From Trochalopteron elliotii (Eukaryota; Chordata; Aves; Passeriformes; Leiothrichidae): a stretch of 64,000 bases of DNA. Location: the NCBI GenBank assembly GCA_024734555.1, contig JANPWX010000108.1, positions 599,756 to 663,755 of the forward strand, given 5' to 3'. Positions within the stretch are counted from its first letter, which is position 1. Every line of letters starts with the position of its first letter. Shown here one piece after another: positions 49,301-61,700 of the stretch. The translations under genes and the position numbers were made by a program. The notes beneath the pieces were generated by a model. That model worked only from the letters and a program-made list of their open reading frames with translations. It searched no databases and had not been told where the DNA came from.

Positions 49301-52300
49301 ACTCCTAAATATTTAAACAACAAAGAAAGTGAAAACTTAGCAACAAGGAAAATAACCAGATTAACTGCAAGATGCATAGAAATGTTCTACAGAAAGTTCC
49401 ATTGAGGTCTGAGTTACAAATGATAAAATGGATTAAATGCTAGCAGAAGTATGATAAAGAATTGTTCTGTGCCAACAACTTGATCTGCTTGATGCCTTAG
49501 TGTTTTCCATCTCTTTCAAAACATAAACGCCAGAATGAATAAAATGTAAAATTTTACCTTATTATAGTCATGTTATTAATATTAAAGCCGTTAATGTAAC
49601 AAAATATTTCTGAGAATTTTTCCTTTTTAGTACAAAAACCCTTCGTTTGTTCATATCTAGAAATAAACTGCTATAATGGAACAATCATGCCCAATAACTA
49701 CTCTGAGAAGATGTTGAGCTGCATGCAAACTTTATGTTAACCATTTTCCTAAATAACTCATGTATCTCTAAATGCTCCCCCTATGAAAGTACAGGCAGCA
49801 AACACAATACTGTATAAAAAACATCTAACTGCAAAGGCAGAGGTAACCCCTGCCGGCTGTGAGTTTGAGCAGGAGAGGGCAGCATAGACCAGGAGTAACT
49901 ACAGATCTTACAGGTCTAGAAAATACCGTGGATTTGTAGGAGGGGTAGAGGGCGATCTTAAAGACTAAATGCTGATCTCTTTAATGTGTGATGCCCAGAA
50001 TACTTGAAACCACAGGAAGTTGTTACCAGCCCTTCATCAGAGTCTCCCCAGTCTCTGTCATGGCTAATTTGTGCTATATTTCTTTTCCAAGGTGACTTAC
50101 CTGACATTGCAGCTGATGTTTGCACTGCAAGGATTGCCGCACGTATTTTATGGCTTCTCAAGACACATTCCTTTCCACCCCCAGCCTTCCCCCCTACTCT
50201 CTGCCTGATCGTAATCTTTAGGGAAAAAGCATCTTAGGAAAAATTTATTTGGGTAAAAATCTGAAAATCCATTTTCTTGTGTAAAAGCTCAGGAAAAATA
50301 TGGGTTGAATGAAAAAAGCAGGTTTATTTGACAATACTTTGGTGCAGTTGCATTTGTTTACGTGATCCAAAAATCTGCTCCTTCAACTCTTTTCACTAAG
50401 GCTAAAGACACTGGATCTGAAAAATGCCCCTCTGGAACCACATAAAAATCTTACCTGTATCCTCCTGCCATTTCCCCTCTGATAACTTTCCTTTGACTAT
50501 CTGGGCCTGATTTTTTGTCTACCTTTTGTTTTATCCTCAGTAATACTTTTGGCTCAGAACATGGTCTATATCCTACAATCTTCAGCTGTTCCCACTCTAC
50601 CAGGCTGGTTTTCAGTCTTTTTCTTTCCCTTCTAAAATATTTTCCTTTCTGAAATTGAGGAAAGCACAGGTTTTAAGATAGTATTATTACTAAAAATCAT
50701 CTCTGTAGCCCTGTAGCCTAAACTCCATTCTTCTATTGGTATGTTATGCTCCATACACAACATGCATGAGCATGCATAAATACAATGAAAGTGTTTAACA
50801 TAAACATTTTCCTAACATTTCAGGATGAAAGTGATCTCGGGCTGACCACTTACTTTTCTGTGAGTTTATTTATGTACTGAAACCATAAAAACAAAGGGAA
50901 AGAAATTAATATAATTATTATTATCTCAACTGAAATCCTTTGTCATGAACCAGAACCATATAGCACCAGGACCTCTAAAAGCATGGACAAAGATGACTAT
51001 CTGACTATCTCATTGTTCAAAAAAGGAAAAAAAACCTTACCATGAAAGTGTAACTTGAAGCAGTAAGTGAATTATTTATTTGCATTTTTGTAAGGCATGG
51101 GTACCTACACACAGTAAAACTGAACAAGTCTCTGCTGTGAGTCTCGTACACTCTAAATAAACAGAAAAAACAAGGAAACCCAGAGGCATAAAGAAATAAC
51201 ATCAAAGAAGTTAGCAACACAGGAATAGAAGAGAAACTCTCCCTAGTCCAAGACCAGTGTTTTATAAGACTGACTATTTCTTTGCACATTCCACAACTTC
51301 ATCTTTTTGATGATAATTAAAAATAATGACCTTTAGTATTCACCTTTACTGGCTGAAGTACATAGAATAGGAATAAGTCTTTCTTTTTACCTTATTCATT
51401 TTTCCTGTACCCATTACCACTGTGAACATTCAGACATGAATTAAAAGTAAATTTTAATTTTATCAGCATAAGTTATTTGGCAATATTGTTCCATTCACTT
51501 GAACTTATTGTTCCAATCATAATTGAGTCTAATTATTCTGGAAAGTCTGGACTTACTTATCAGCATTAATTCATTTAGAAACCCTAATACAAAGGTATAA
51601 AATTGTGTTTTTTAAGAAAGGCAGCCCACCTTGCCAAAAATACAAGCCTACAATTTTCTGAAAACAGAGGTCTCAACCATACTAAGTCTTTAATTTTTTC
51701 TTTTAAAAACAATTAAAATTTCTTTTAAAGAAAGTAAAACAATCCAAAACAAGGCCTTTTATTCTGCTTGTTTAGGAGGATGAAATTCAGTATCAAGGCA
51801 ACAAAAGTGCCCACAGCCACATTTAAAGCAAAGATTTACCACTAAGTATCATGATGAAAGGGAAAAGACTTGTGTAAAAATAGTGTTAACCCATTTTTGC
51901 TGCAAAACTGAAGAAAATCCATGCCTCTTTCTTTCTTCAGAAGTAAGAGAGAAGCAATGTGTATATGCGTACGTGTATGCATGACTGTCAGTATGTACAC
52001 GTGCAAGAGAAAAGCCAAGTCTGCCATCCTATTTCAGCTACCCTGTTGTGATACAAGCTCCTTGCAAGACATATTATTGCTAAATAATAAATGCACAGTA
52101 CTGGCAGTTTAAAGACGGACATAGCAGTTTCTGTGATACATTGAGGATTGGCACAAATCTACCAATCCAAATTTTTGGGGATCTACTGGTTTCAGGACAA
52201 AAACGCTGTGCTTAAGAAGTTTAGATTCAGGTAGGGACACGGAAGAAAGAGTGTAAGTAGTCAGCATGCATATGAAGGTGTTCCTCAAGCACACATGGTG

Positions 52301-55071
52301 AACCTGCTTCAGCTCCTCCCTCGGATGGGAAATGCCTCAAGGCCAGCCCAGCTGCCCATTTCAGCCACTGACTGAGAATAAAGCTAAGCACAGCTTTCCT
52401 AGCAGAGAGACATCCTATTATCACAAGGGTGTCTGAGCAGATGATGTGGAAAAATTCCCAGTGCCTTCAAAATCTTCTTCCTGTGCTAGCATTTAGCTAA
52501 GGGAAGGGTACTGAGGAAGCATTACACGTACTTCCTTTCCTTTCTCCCCAGAACTATGCATTGTTCTGAGTTTTAGTGGGTGTTGATGCTTTTCTGAGAT
52601 TCAGTTACCCTTAAAAGACAGAAAACTGAGGACACTAGCTAGAAGGGACAGATCTTGAGATCCTGGACTATTCCACTAAGGAAAGAGTCTGGGCTTGCAG
52701 AAATTTATGAACCCAATTAAACAATTTCCATTTTTTGTCACTGCATGACAAGAATTTAGAATACATTGTCTGTTCAAAATGGCCTAGAATCCCAGCCAAA
52801 GCAGAGACACTCTCATGACACTGAAAGCCTCAAAAGAGGAAAAGCTAAAACACAAGGAAGATAAAGGACCCCTAAGAGGCTCTACTTCCAGCTGAAATTA
52901 TTCCACTTAAGAAAATTAGCACCATGCAAACCTTGATAATAGAAGGACAATCAGGCAGCACTGTAGATGCTATTACAGGGTCTTCAAGGAGTGATAAACA
53001 AAGACAAGAGCCATTTGTCTGACAGTTGGACTGTGAACACAAGTAATTCCAGCTACCATACATATAACAAAGAGATACTATAGATCCCAGGATATATCAC
53101 TGAGGAATACCAGATGACACGGAAGACACCAGAGATCAAAGCAATAAATTTTACAGAATAAGAAAAAGAGTACAATTTTAGCTGATGGTCAAAAGAGTCA
53201 AATGCCACATGGAAGTTCAAAACCAGCAGACAAATATAATAATAATCTTGCTGAGTACAAGTCCACAAACACATTATCTAGATAGCCTTCAGAGAAAGAG
53301 AAAAATAAAACTCAAAATTATATCTATAGTTTGTCTGCAGAGCAGTTTGCACTAACCTTTGACAGCAATGACAGTGTAAAGGAAAAGTTCTTGATTTTCA
53401 GTGAATGCTACTTTTGCTGACATAATTCTCTCCTACAGCAACCATCTTCCTTAAAAAAAAATATTTTTCCCATGTTGATTTGAGTTAGAAAGCAGAAGTA
53501 ATGATCACATGGATAATTAGAAGGAGAAAACCCCAAACTGAAAAAAAAAATCATGAAAGAGACAAAACAAGACAAGACTTTTTGTGCAATCAAACAGTTC
53601 TTTTTCTGGCTACTCCTCCACTTTCCCAATCCTTCATCTGTGCACTGTCTTCTTAGCTTATAAAATCTTTACCCAGTGAAATTTGTTTTCATACTTGTCA
53701 AAAATGTCAGTACATATTCTGGGCTGAGTAGAAGAGACAAATATCAATTTTTATTGAAGGTCTTGAAATGTATAAAAACATTAGAAATTTTCAAACAACT
53801 AGCTGGAAAACATAAAGACATTTACCATAAATCAGAATTGTAAAATTCAGGTCTAAATTAATTATAATATTAGCATTTTATTGAGAGATCTGAATATGAT
53901 GAGCAGCAATGAAAATGGTAGTTCTGAAGAATAATTGCAGAAACCTTGAGCATTCTGTTAACCCCTGCTTACAATAAATATAGAAACTTGTACCATGTCA
54001 TTCAACTGTCTTCGTATTTTGAATTTTGCCCAGCAGTGGAATAAACTAAGACCTTTCAAAGCATTTTGGGCAACAACACATCAGACAGAGAAATAAATCT
54101 GTGGTATATATGATCACCAAACAAACTGACTCATCACATGTGTCGATCAGAGTCTGAGTCTGCATCCTGGCACCTTCCAGGTTAGGGAGGCCCACCTATA
54201 AGAATCTGTTCCAAATTGTACGGAGCAAAAAGACAACTCTGAAAATCTAACATCTTAGTGATGGCAGTGTCTCTCTGCCAGACAATTTGCCCAAAACATG
54301 AGAAATCTCTGCTGCTGAAATATTTGGGGGGGTGACAGGTGGTGAGTGGGGAAGGAACTGGTTTGAAGGAAAGTTTTATTTTTGGCAAGTAAGCGTTTAT
54401 ATGAAAAAATGACCACTTAAAAATTAAACCCCAAAATGCAGAATGAAACTGCTCTATGGATATCATCTAATTAATATATTGCAAAAAAATGATAAAATGT
54501 TAACAACGATGTTAGCACTGAACATAGAGTATTTAAACTTAGGACAGAAAGACATAACAGATGGAACAGAGATATATACAGATCTCTTATACTCATATAT
54601 CCATCTACTTATGAATATATTAGCATCTGACTCACAAATAAAGCATATTGAAATAGTCACAGCAGCATTATCTAGCAAAAAAAGTCAATCATGGAAATTT
54701 TAATGTGCTACCATTTATAAATACAAGCTCATTTAAAGACTGAGTGTTTAGAAAACTATTGATTCTTTGAGTGCAATTAGGAAAAAAGAAAATAGTTTTC
54801 TGGTTAGCAGATTCAGTCCCTCACCACAGCCATCAACAGTGCTCTTGACATCAGCTTCAATGGGAGAAGAATTACACCGTGTGCTAACTCTCAGCAATTA
54901 CATTGACATTATCAGTGATTTACTGAGTGGTATTTCAAACATGATCCATATGTCAGCTGATACCAGGCAAGTTTGAGTGACAAAGTTCTGATCACAACCA
55001 CTTGGTTAATAAATATCACAGCTATTGAGCCTCTAGAGCATTTAAACTCTGACAGCCAGGGCATCACCATT
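49301..55071. other. Unannotated stretch
   Basis: Almost 6 kb without a recognisable gene or repeat family. A (TG/CA)-like purine-pyrimidine patch lies at 51,955-52,000. Open frames reach 94 codons and match nothing known to me. Confidence 0.5.
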
Positions 55072-55096
55072 AAAAAAAAAAAAAAAAAAAAAAAAA
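55072..55096. repeat. A25 homopolymer
   Basis: Twenty-five consecutive A. Possible tail of an unrecognised retroposed sequence; no target-site duplication established. Confidence 0.85.
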
Positions 55097-56255
55097 GCTT
55101 GGAAAATCCTGTGAGACTCAGCTCTGAGTTCGAATTATTTCCTCTTAAGGCTTCCACTTCTCAAGTTGATTAAGATTCAGTATATAGCTCTGATTTGAAA
55201 TTGAGTGGTTCAGCTGAAGGGGAGGCTGGAAATTTTCTCCTGTTGATAGGTAGAAGTGGGAAAGAGTATTGCTAACACTTCGTGATGATTTTCAACCCTT
55301 TGCTGTGCCAACATCCTTAAGAATTTAGGCTGCTGGAACATGTTTGTTCTTCTGAGCTGCATTTCAGAGACTTTTTAGAATTACACTACAGATCCCAGAG
55401 GGTTTTGTAGGCCATCACTTGAAAACTACTGCTCTCTAAAGACTAGTTTAAAAAACCTATGGGAAGATTTCCCTTCATCATAATTAAACTACATCTTTTA
55501 AAATATCTATGTCATTTTTACCTTATATTGGTCCAAGCGATCATCAGGGAATCCTTTTACTCTTCCTTTTACATCAATTAAGTGACATTGATAGCAGGTA
55601 TTTCTAATTTGAAGATATTTGATGTCTAAAGAACAAAAGCAGTTGTGCTTTAAAGAACCTACACTCTCTTTACCTCTCCTTCTTGATTTTAATTGCAAAT
55701 TATAAACATCTAACTTTACCCTTATGGACTTTTTTGAGAGAAAGATCTAATGAACTGATCAGTGTTGTAAGAGAGAGTTGGATTTTTTCCCATCTTCTTA
55801 CATTAATTTCCCATATATATATTAATTCGATGTTAATGCCCAAGAGTTCTTTTGCATCCCGACTTTTTTTCAGTATCCAAGGACATAATAACTCTTTATA
55901 AATCAGGAAAGCAAGTTAAAAAACTCCAATGCTCTTGTGTCTTTTAAATTGATTTTTTCTTAGCCAAATTCCTCAAACACTAAAGCCAACATGAAAGTAG
56001 ATTAAAAAAAAAAAAGTAAAAAATATAAGAGGAAAACAATACCTAAGAAAAAACTTAGAGTCATCATATTACTGGTATACACTAATAATACTGGCTATTC
56101 ACTTTCATTTTTAAGCTGTTTTTCTGAGTTAAAGGTCTTTCAAAAGATAGAATTTCAAACATATTCTGTTAGGGCTATTTAGATAAGAAAAACAACAAAA
56201 TGAACAAACTACTCAACCTACTGCAGTAGTTTAAATTGTTATATTGTCTGTTCAG
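55097..56255. other. Unannotated stretch
   Basis: No gene or recognised repeat. Confidence 0.5.
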
Positions 56256-56283
56256 AATGATGTCCGGGGAGAAGGACATCATT
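56256..56283. repeat. Perfect 10-bp stem-loop
   Basis: AATGATGTCC and GGACATCATT are exact reverse complements around the 8-nt loop GGGGAGAA. It stands out in single-copy AT-rich sequence. The stem is too short for a microRNA; it could be a chance inverted repeat or a paired protein-binding site. Confidence 0.7.
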
Positions 56284-58530
56284 AAGGAAAGGGCAAGGTA
56301 AATAATGAGGCACCGACTATTGGCTGCAGAGAAATAAAAAAAAAAATGGATTCTACGAGCTAGGGAGCCTGCTGCTGCATCATGCAGTTAATGGGCTAAG
56401 ACAGTCTGAAGTTACATTAGAGCCCAGTACTGAGAGATCAGAAATGCAGGAAAAAGAGAAACTAGAACATCCAGGGTAAAATCAGCTGCTGTGTATACAG
56501 GCCAGAGGATGTTATTTGGCTGCAGGGGAACTGGTGTGGATCATCAGTTTGTACATCAGCTCATTAGCCTCATGCTGGTTAACTGTATTTTTTCAGCTGT
56601 GAAGTATTTAAGGCCACATGTTAGAGCTATTTTTCCCCTCCCTACTAGACTTACAGGGAGGAACAGGAAGAAATTTAAAGTAAATTAAGAGTAATAGTGA
56701 AATATTGACTTGCTAAACTAGCTTATTGAAGTCCTTTAGATCATATGAGCCTGGAAATCAGAAGGGCAAAGAGAGGGAACTGACAGGCAATGTACTGAAA
56801 ATGGTAGATCACCTCATAACATAAGAAGTTTGTATGGATTTTGAAGTCAGCAGTAAAACCTGTTAAGAGGAACAGGTGTTGCTTAGTGATTTAGCCATGG
56901 GCAATACCTGGAGTCAAGTCATGAAATCTTTACATTTTCACTTGTGTGATCAGAAGAGGGACTCAATGCTTGGTGGAGAATCTGAGGGTGGAGATGAGCA
57001 ATACAGCTGTGTTAGCGCTTGACAGCTGTTGTTGAAGAGAGGGGTGGCTCCCTCCCACTGCCCACTCCCTGCTCTTGTGCTGGCTCTGGCATCATCTAAA
57101 TTGGCAGTGAGCTGGATTGAAGAACTTAGACTGGCAGAATATTAACACCCCCTTCCCCTGAAGTGCAAGCTGTACCAAAGAGCTGGAGCAGCATCTTGGA
57201 GGAATTTTGAAAGCTGTGTGTGGGCAGTAGTGCCATTTTTGAAGCATGCCTTCCCCCCACCATTTGGAGCATACAGATGACCAGACTTCCTTACAAAACA
57301 GCTTGCTATCCCACATTTTCAGCCCAAACCCTCTGCACTGCTGTAGCATGGAACTGGAATGTGCAGAGAGCTGCAGAACAGTGTGTGTGGATGGTGCTGT
57401 GGTTTAATGTCATTCTGCTGGTTGGTCACACTTTCAAACCTCACCCCCAGTTGCTTAGCTGTGCTGTAATCTGGGTAGCATCTAGAAGTACTCTTTCCTT
57501 TATGCTCCCCTTTTCTTTGCTTATTTATGGCTGCTATGAGGGAAAAAGAATCTCTTGTCTCTCAAAAACAACACTGAGATGATGCAGCCAGAATCTGTTT
57601 GGAGGAAATCCAGCATCTTCTATAAACAGTTCAATTTCACCATATTTAACACAAGTGCCTCTAAATAATAGTAATATTTTGCTTTCAATATTATTTTGGC
57701 CTTTGACCAATGTTCCATTTTATATCCAGTCTCTGTTACAATGCTTTTGACCTGTTATGTACTGATCTTTCCTTTAGAAGAGATAAACTTCTAAAAATAG
57801 GTCTTTATCTTCCCAAGACTCATTTATAATTTTACAGCAGATTAAAATTTCGCTGATGAATGGAGAACTGCTGATGGAGATCAGCCAACACTAAAATACC
57901 CAATCTCACTTTGGTATCTTCCAAGTATTTTCTTCTTCAGCACAATACTCTCATATTATATCTGCTCGATGACCTCTATGTCATGATTCTGCAGTTAAAG
58001 ACAGTGAAATATTCAACAGTTGCACATAACTGGGGTCAAAGATACTACTGATATATCTTCTGGAATCAGAAGATTGAATGTGGTGTCAAAAAAAAAGGAA
58101 AGAAAAAAATATTAAAAAAAAAAAGAAATAAAAAGCTCCCAAAACACATTCCAAATCTTCTAATTTATGGATCAGAATGAATAGTCTAGCAATTCAGACA
58201 TAATTGAACCAATCACTATATGGTCTTTGAAGAATAGGAATTCACAATAACTTTGTAGTAAAGGTTCTAGTTAATAATTATGTCTACGCTAGTCTGTATT
58301 TGGAACAAGCACTACTATTTTGTGTCCAGACACTTCCTTGCCCCACAGTCATCTTCTTTGGCTCCTCATGTCTACCTACACGCACTTGTCTGCCACAAGA
58401 TTTCTTGCTTAATGAGAGGTTAGCTTATGTGCTCTTGATAACAATTGCCTAGAAAATCAGAGGAACGACTTACCACAGGGTAAGCAGGGTGTGAGAACAA
58501 AATATATTGTATATTTTATATAAGTCCATC
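56284..58530. other. Unannotated stretch
   Basis: No gene or recognised repeat. The 120-codon open frame at 57,220-57,582 overlaps an antisense frame and has no recognisable domain. A-rich runs lie at 58,088-58,135. Confidence 0.5.
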
Positions 58531-58743
58531 TAAAGGTGGCTTAAAAGAAGGCTGGAGAGGGACTTTTTACAAAGGCATGTAGTGTTATGAGAAGGATGAG
58601 TGGATTTCCCATTCCTGCAGGTGTTTTAAGATGAGCCTCTGAGTAACCTGCTTTAGTGGAAGTTGTCCCTGCCCATGGCAGGGGTGTTGGAACTAAATGT
58701 TCTTTGAGGTTCCTTCCAACCCAAAGCATTCTGTGATTCTGAT
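58531..58743 (+). mobile_element. CR1 LINE 3' end
   Basis: The last 210 bp of CR1: 'ggctggagagggactttttac', 'ggcatgtagtgttatgag', 'tgtccctgcccatggcag' and 'ggttccttccaacccaaa', ending ATTCTGTGATTCTGATT. A stretch expected in the middle is missing, so this copy is internally deleted. Confidence 0.9.
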
Positions 58744-61700
58744 TTTGATATGGTACATGTCTGTCTGTGTCTCTTTCTACACCTTGCCTCCTGTGAAAGT
58801 ATATGATGGAGAAAAACCTAAATATGGAGAGGAATGGCAGGACAAACAATGCAGTATAGGAGCAATGCTAGTTCATACCCTGATGACATATCCATTTGAA
58901 TAATTACAACAGTGCAATTCGCTTCTCTTACTCATTCTGTAAAAGTAATCTGGGTTTCCTCATCATTTAAAACACAGAGGAATTTTTCTGACTCGGTTTT
59001 CTTGATTGTGCTGAGGCAGGAGCCAGTAAGATCAGTATCACAATCATCAGAGCTAGATGGGAAACTGCGCATGGTGAGGAAATGGGTAGGACTTTGTCTT
59101 CAGCCCGGCAAAAACTGATAGGAGGCCTAAACTATAAAATTATGTGAAAGTTTCAGGAGAAATTTATCTTGACACAGGAGAAAATTGCATTCACTTTAGG
59201 TACAGTATAGCCTTTTTCTAAAACTTCCGCAGTCTTTTGATTAATACACTACACTCGAGATAAGGCTGCTCCTATTTTTGTCCCTATCCACTCTTGTTCA
59301 TCTGGCCTCTAAATCATGCTCTACACCATGACCCTGGAAGTACTCACCAATCTGGTCACACATCTTAGCCTGAATGCCTAAAAATCTCTCCCTAAATGAG
59401 CATTCCATATTTCGGCATGTCTTCAAAGACACCTTAAAGCACTTGCTTGAGACAGAATTCAGAATGGGACATCTCTCTTTTAAACAAACTGAAAACCTAC
59501 ATCAGCAGGCAAGCAGAGATTATCAAACACCTGCTGCCTCTAAGCTGACCAATCCCCAGTAAGGCCAGAACTCCATGGGTGAAATGAATGGTCTCTTTCC
59601 TAGAGACTGTGTGTCTAGATGTGTCAAACATCTACAGAGTGTATGTGTTGGTTGGGTTGAGAGAAAATATTGTCAACTGTATTCTCATTTGACACAGGCA
59701 AGCAAACATCGATTGACTCCAGTAGAACTAAATCAATTTAGTTCAAAATATTTTTATTGTATTTTATATCTTAAGGGAGTTAAGGTCCTGTATCTGTCAC
59801 CTGGAACACTGTAGAATAACCATTTCCTCCTCCTTCACTTAAATAGCAACCATTTTTTTCCACCTACCTAGACATTTTTGCTATATTTTTGACAGAAAAA
59901 GTTTCAATGTCATCCAGCTTTCCTTCTGAACTGCAATATTTGGATTGGAATTTATTGCTTTTTCTCCCCCTCAGAAAATCATACACTCCTTCCTTACTCT
60001 ACAAAAAACATATGCCTTTTACATGTAGTCACTTAAAGGACAGATTTTTAAGAAATTGAATAAAGACAAGTGATTCAAATTCTTATTCTGGAGAATCTTT
60101 TCATTAAATTGTAAGATCTGTCGCCAAGAATATTGCTAGGTTCCCTTGCCTGAACTGATGGACATGACTGAAGATAATTGCTTTCTATAAGGTAAGAAAG
60201 TACTTGAAACTCGATCTACTGCCAACAGAGAGATAGGTCCTTCAGGTAGCTGGAGAGGCTTTGCTAATGAGAGTCTAGTTCAATCATTTACATTTCTTTG
60301 GTGGTTATTTCCTTATGCAAATGAACCAACTTTTCACCACATAGAAATGGGCAACAACTGACTGTTAAATGAATTGCCTCTCACTTAATGAAAACATCCA
60401 GCTCCTTCTTTCTTATATGTTTACAGAAGGTTATTTGTTTGGATTATTATAATCCACAGCACTTTGATGTTCACACCACACTGGGGTTTAGAGAACGACA
60501 CTATTATCTGTAATTGCAACTGCAAAGTTTCTCCCTTCAGAGACATACTACTACATTTTTATCAAAGGATGCAAAGGCAAATATGTACAGCATAATGAAG
60601 CCAGCCTAGGATATCCAGAGATTTTCCTTTTTTAAAATTTTTTTTTTATTTAATAAGGAAACAAGACACCTTGAATTTCTTTAGAGATATTCAAAGGAGG
60701 GAGGTAGGAAGTGGCTAATAAAATTTTAAAAGAAACCGGTTGCGGGTTTTTGATCATCCAATTAACATACTAACAGAGTATAACCCTCACAGTTGAGTGA
60801 AATGGGCAAGGTAACAGTATTTTAAGTTCTGTATTTCTTTTTCTTTAAGAGCAAGCAGGCCTTCAGCCTGGGGTGCTGGTGATGAAGGGAGTAAACCAAA
60901 GCAATTAGATCGGTGGGGAGCTTTCATCATCTCTCCTGGATTAAACACAGGAAAGAAAATAATATCATTAAATCCCTTCTGCATTTTACAAGAATGACAG
61001 ACACAGTGAAGTTAGTGCGAGGTAACTATGGTGTGGTAAAAGCAAATGGTTAACTGCATGCAAATGTACTGTTAAGCTTTAATTTGCTTCTTTATTTCTA
61101 TTCTCACACTATCCTTGCTGCTGCCTCTACCAGGTGTCAGGAACATGATCCTCTTTTGTTTGATGTCACAAAAATCAGTCTGAAGTTTCCTTAGCCTCTA
61201 GCTATGTTGAATTCTGTAATGAAGAGTTAATCTATGCGCAACTTGAAGGTTAAAATTATAATTTCTTCTGTTCTAAGTAAAGGTGTATATCCTTGCAGAT
61301 ATTTTGGATCCCTCTGGGAGATCCTCTCTCATAACACGTCATGGTCTGCTGAAGATTATTTTTAGACTCTTTTTCTTTTTCAAGCAAAGCTTCTCAGATC
61401 TCTGCAAATATTTATTGGTTAAAGCTCAAAGATAGACATCAGATGTTTGGAGAAGGTAATTTTTTCCCCTCAGTTGTAAGGCACTCACATGCCTCTAAAA
61501 ATAATTTACTTCTTTTCTTCAAGTTTATTTATCATTTACCAACAACCATTTCTTTTTGTGTATGTAGGGACATAAAACAGGACCTATTCCCACTGAATTA
61601 TGCATTGCATATTAGAAGTTAGCCTCCAGTCACAAAGCCATTTCAAACACTGTACTGTAGTATCTCATGCATTTTCATTGGACACTGCTTGTACTTTCAT

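Noticed and set aside
57220..57582. 120-codon open frame as a membrane protein
   Set aside because: Antisense frame is also open, there is no ATG-context or domain evidence, and no splice context.
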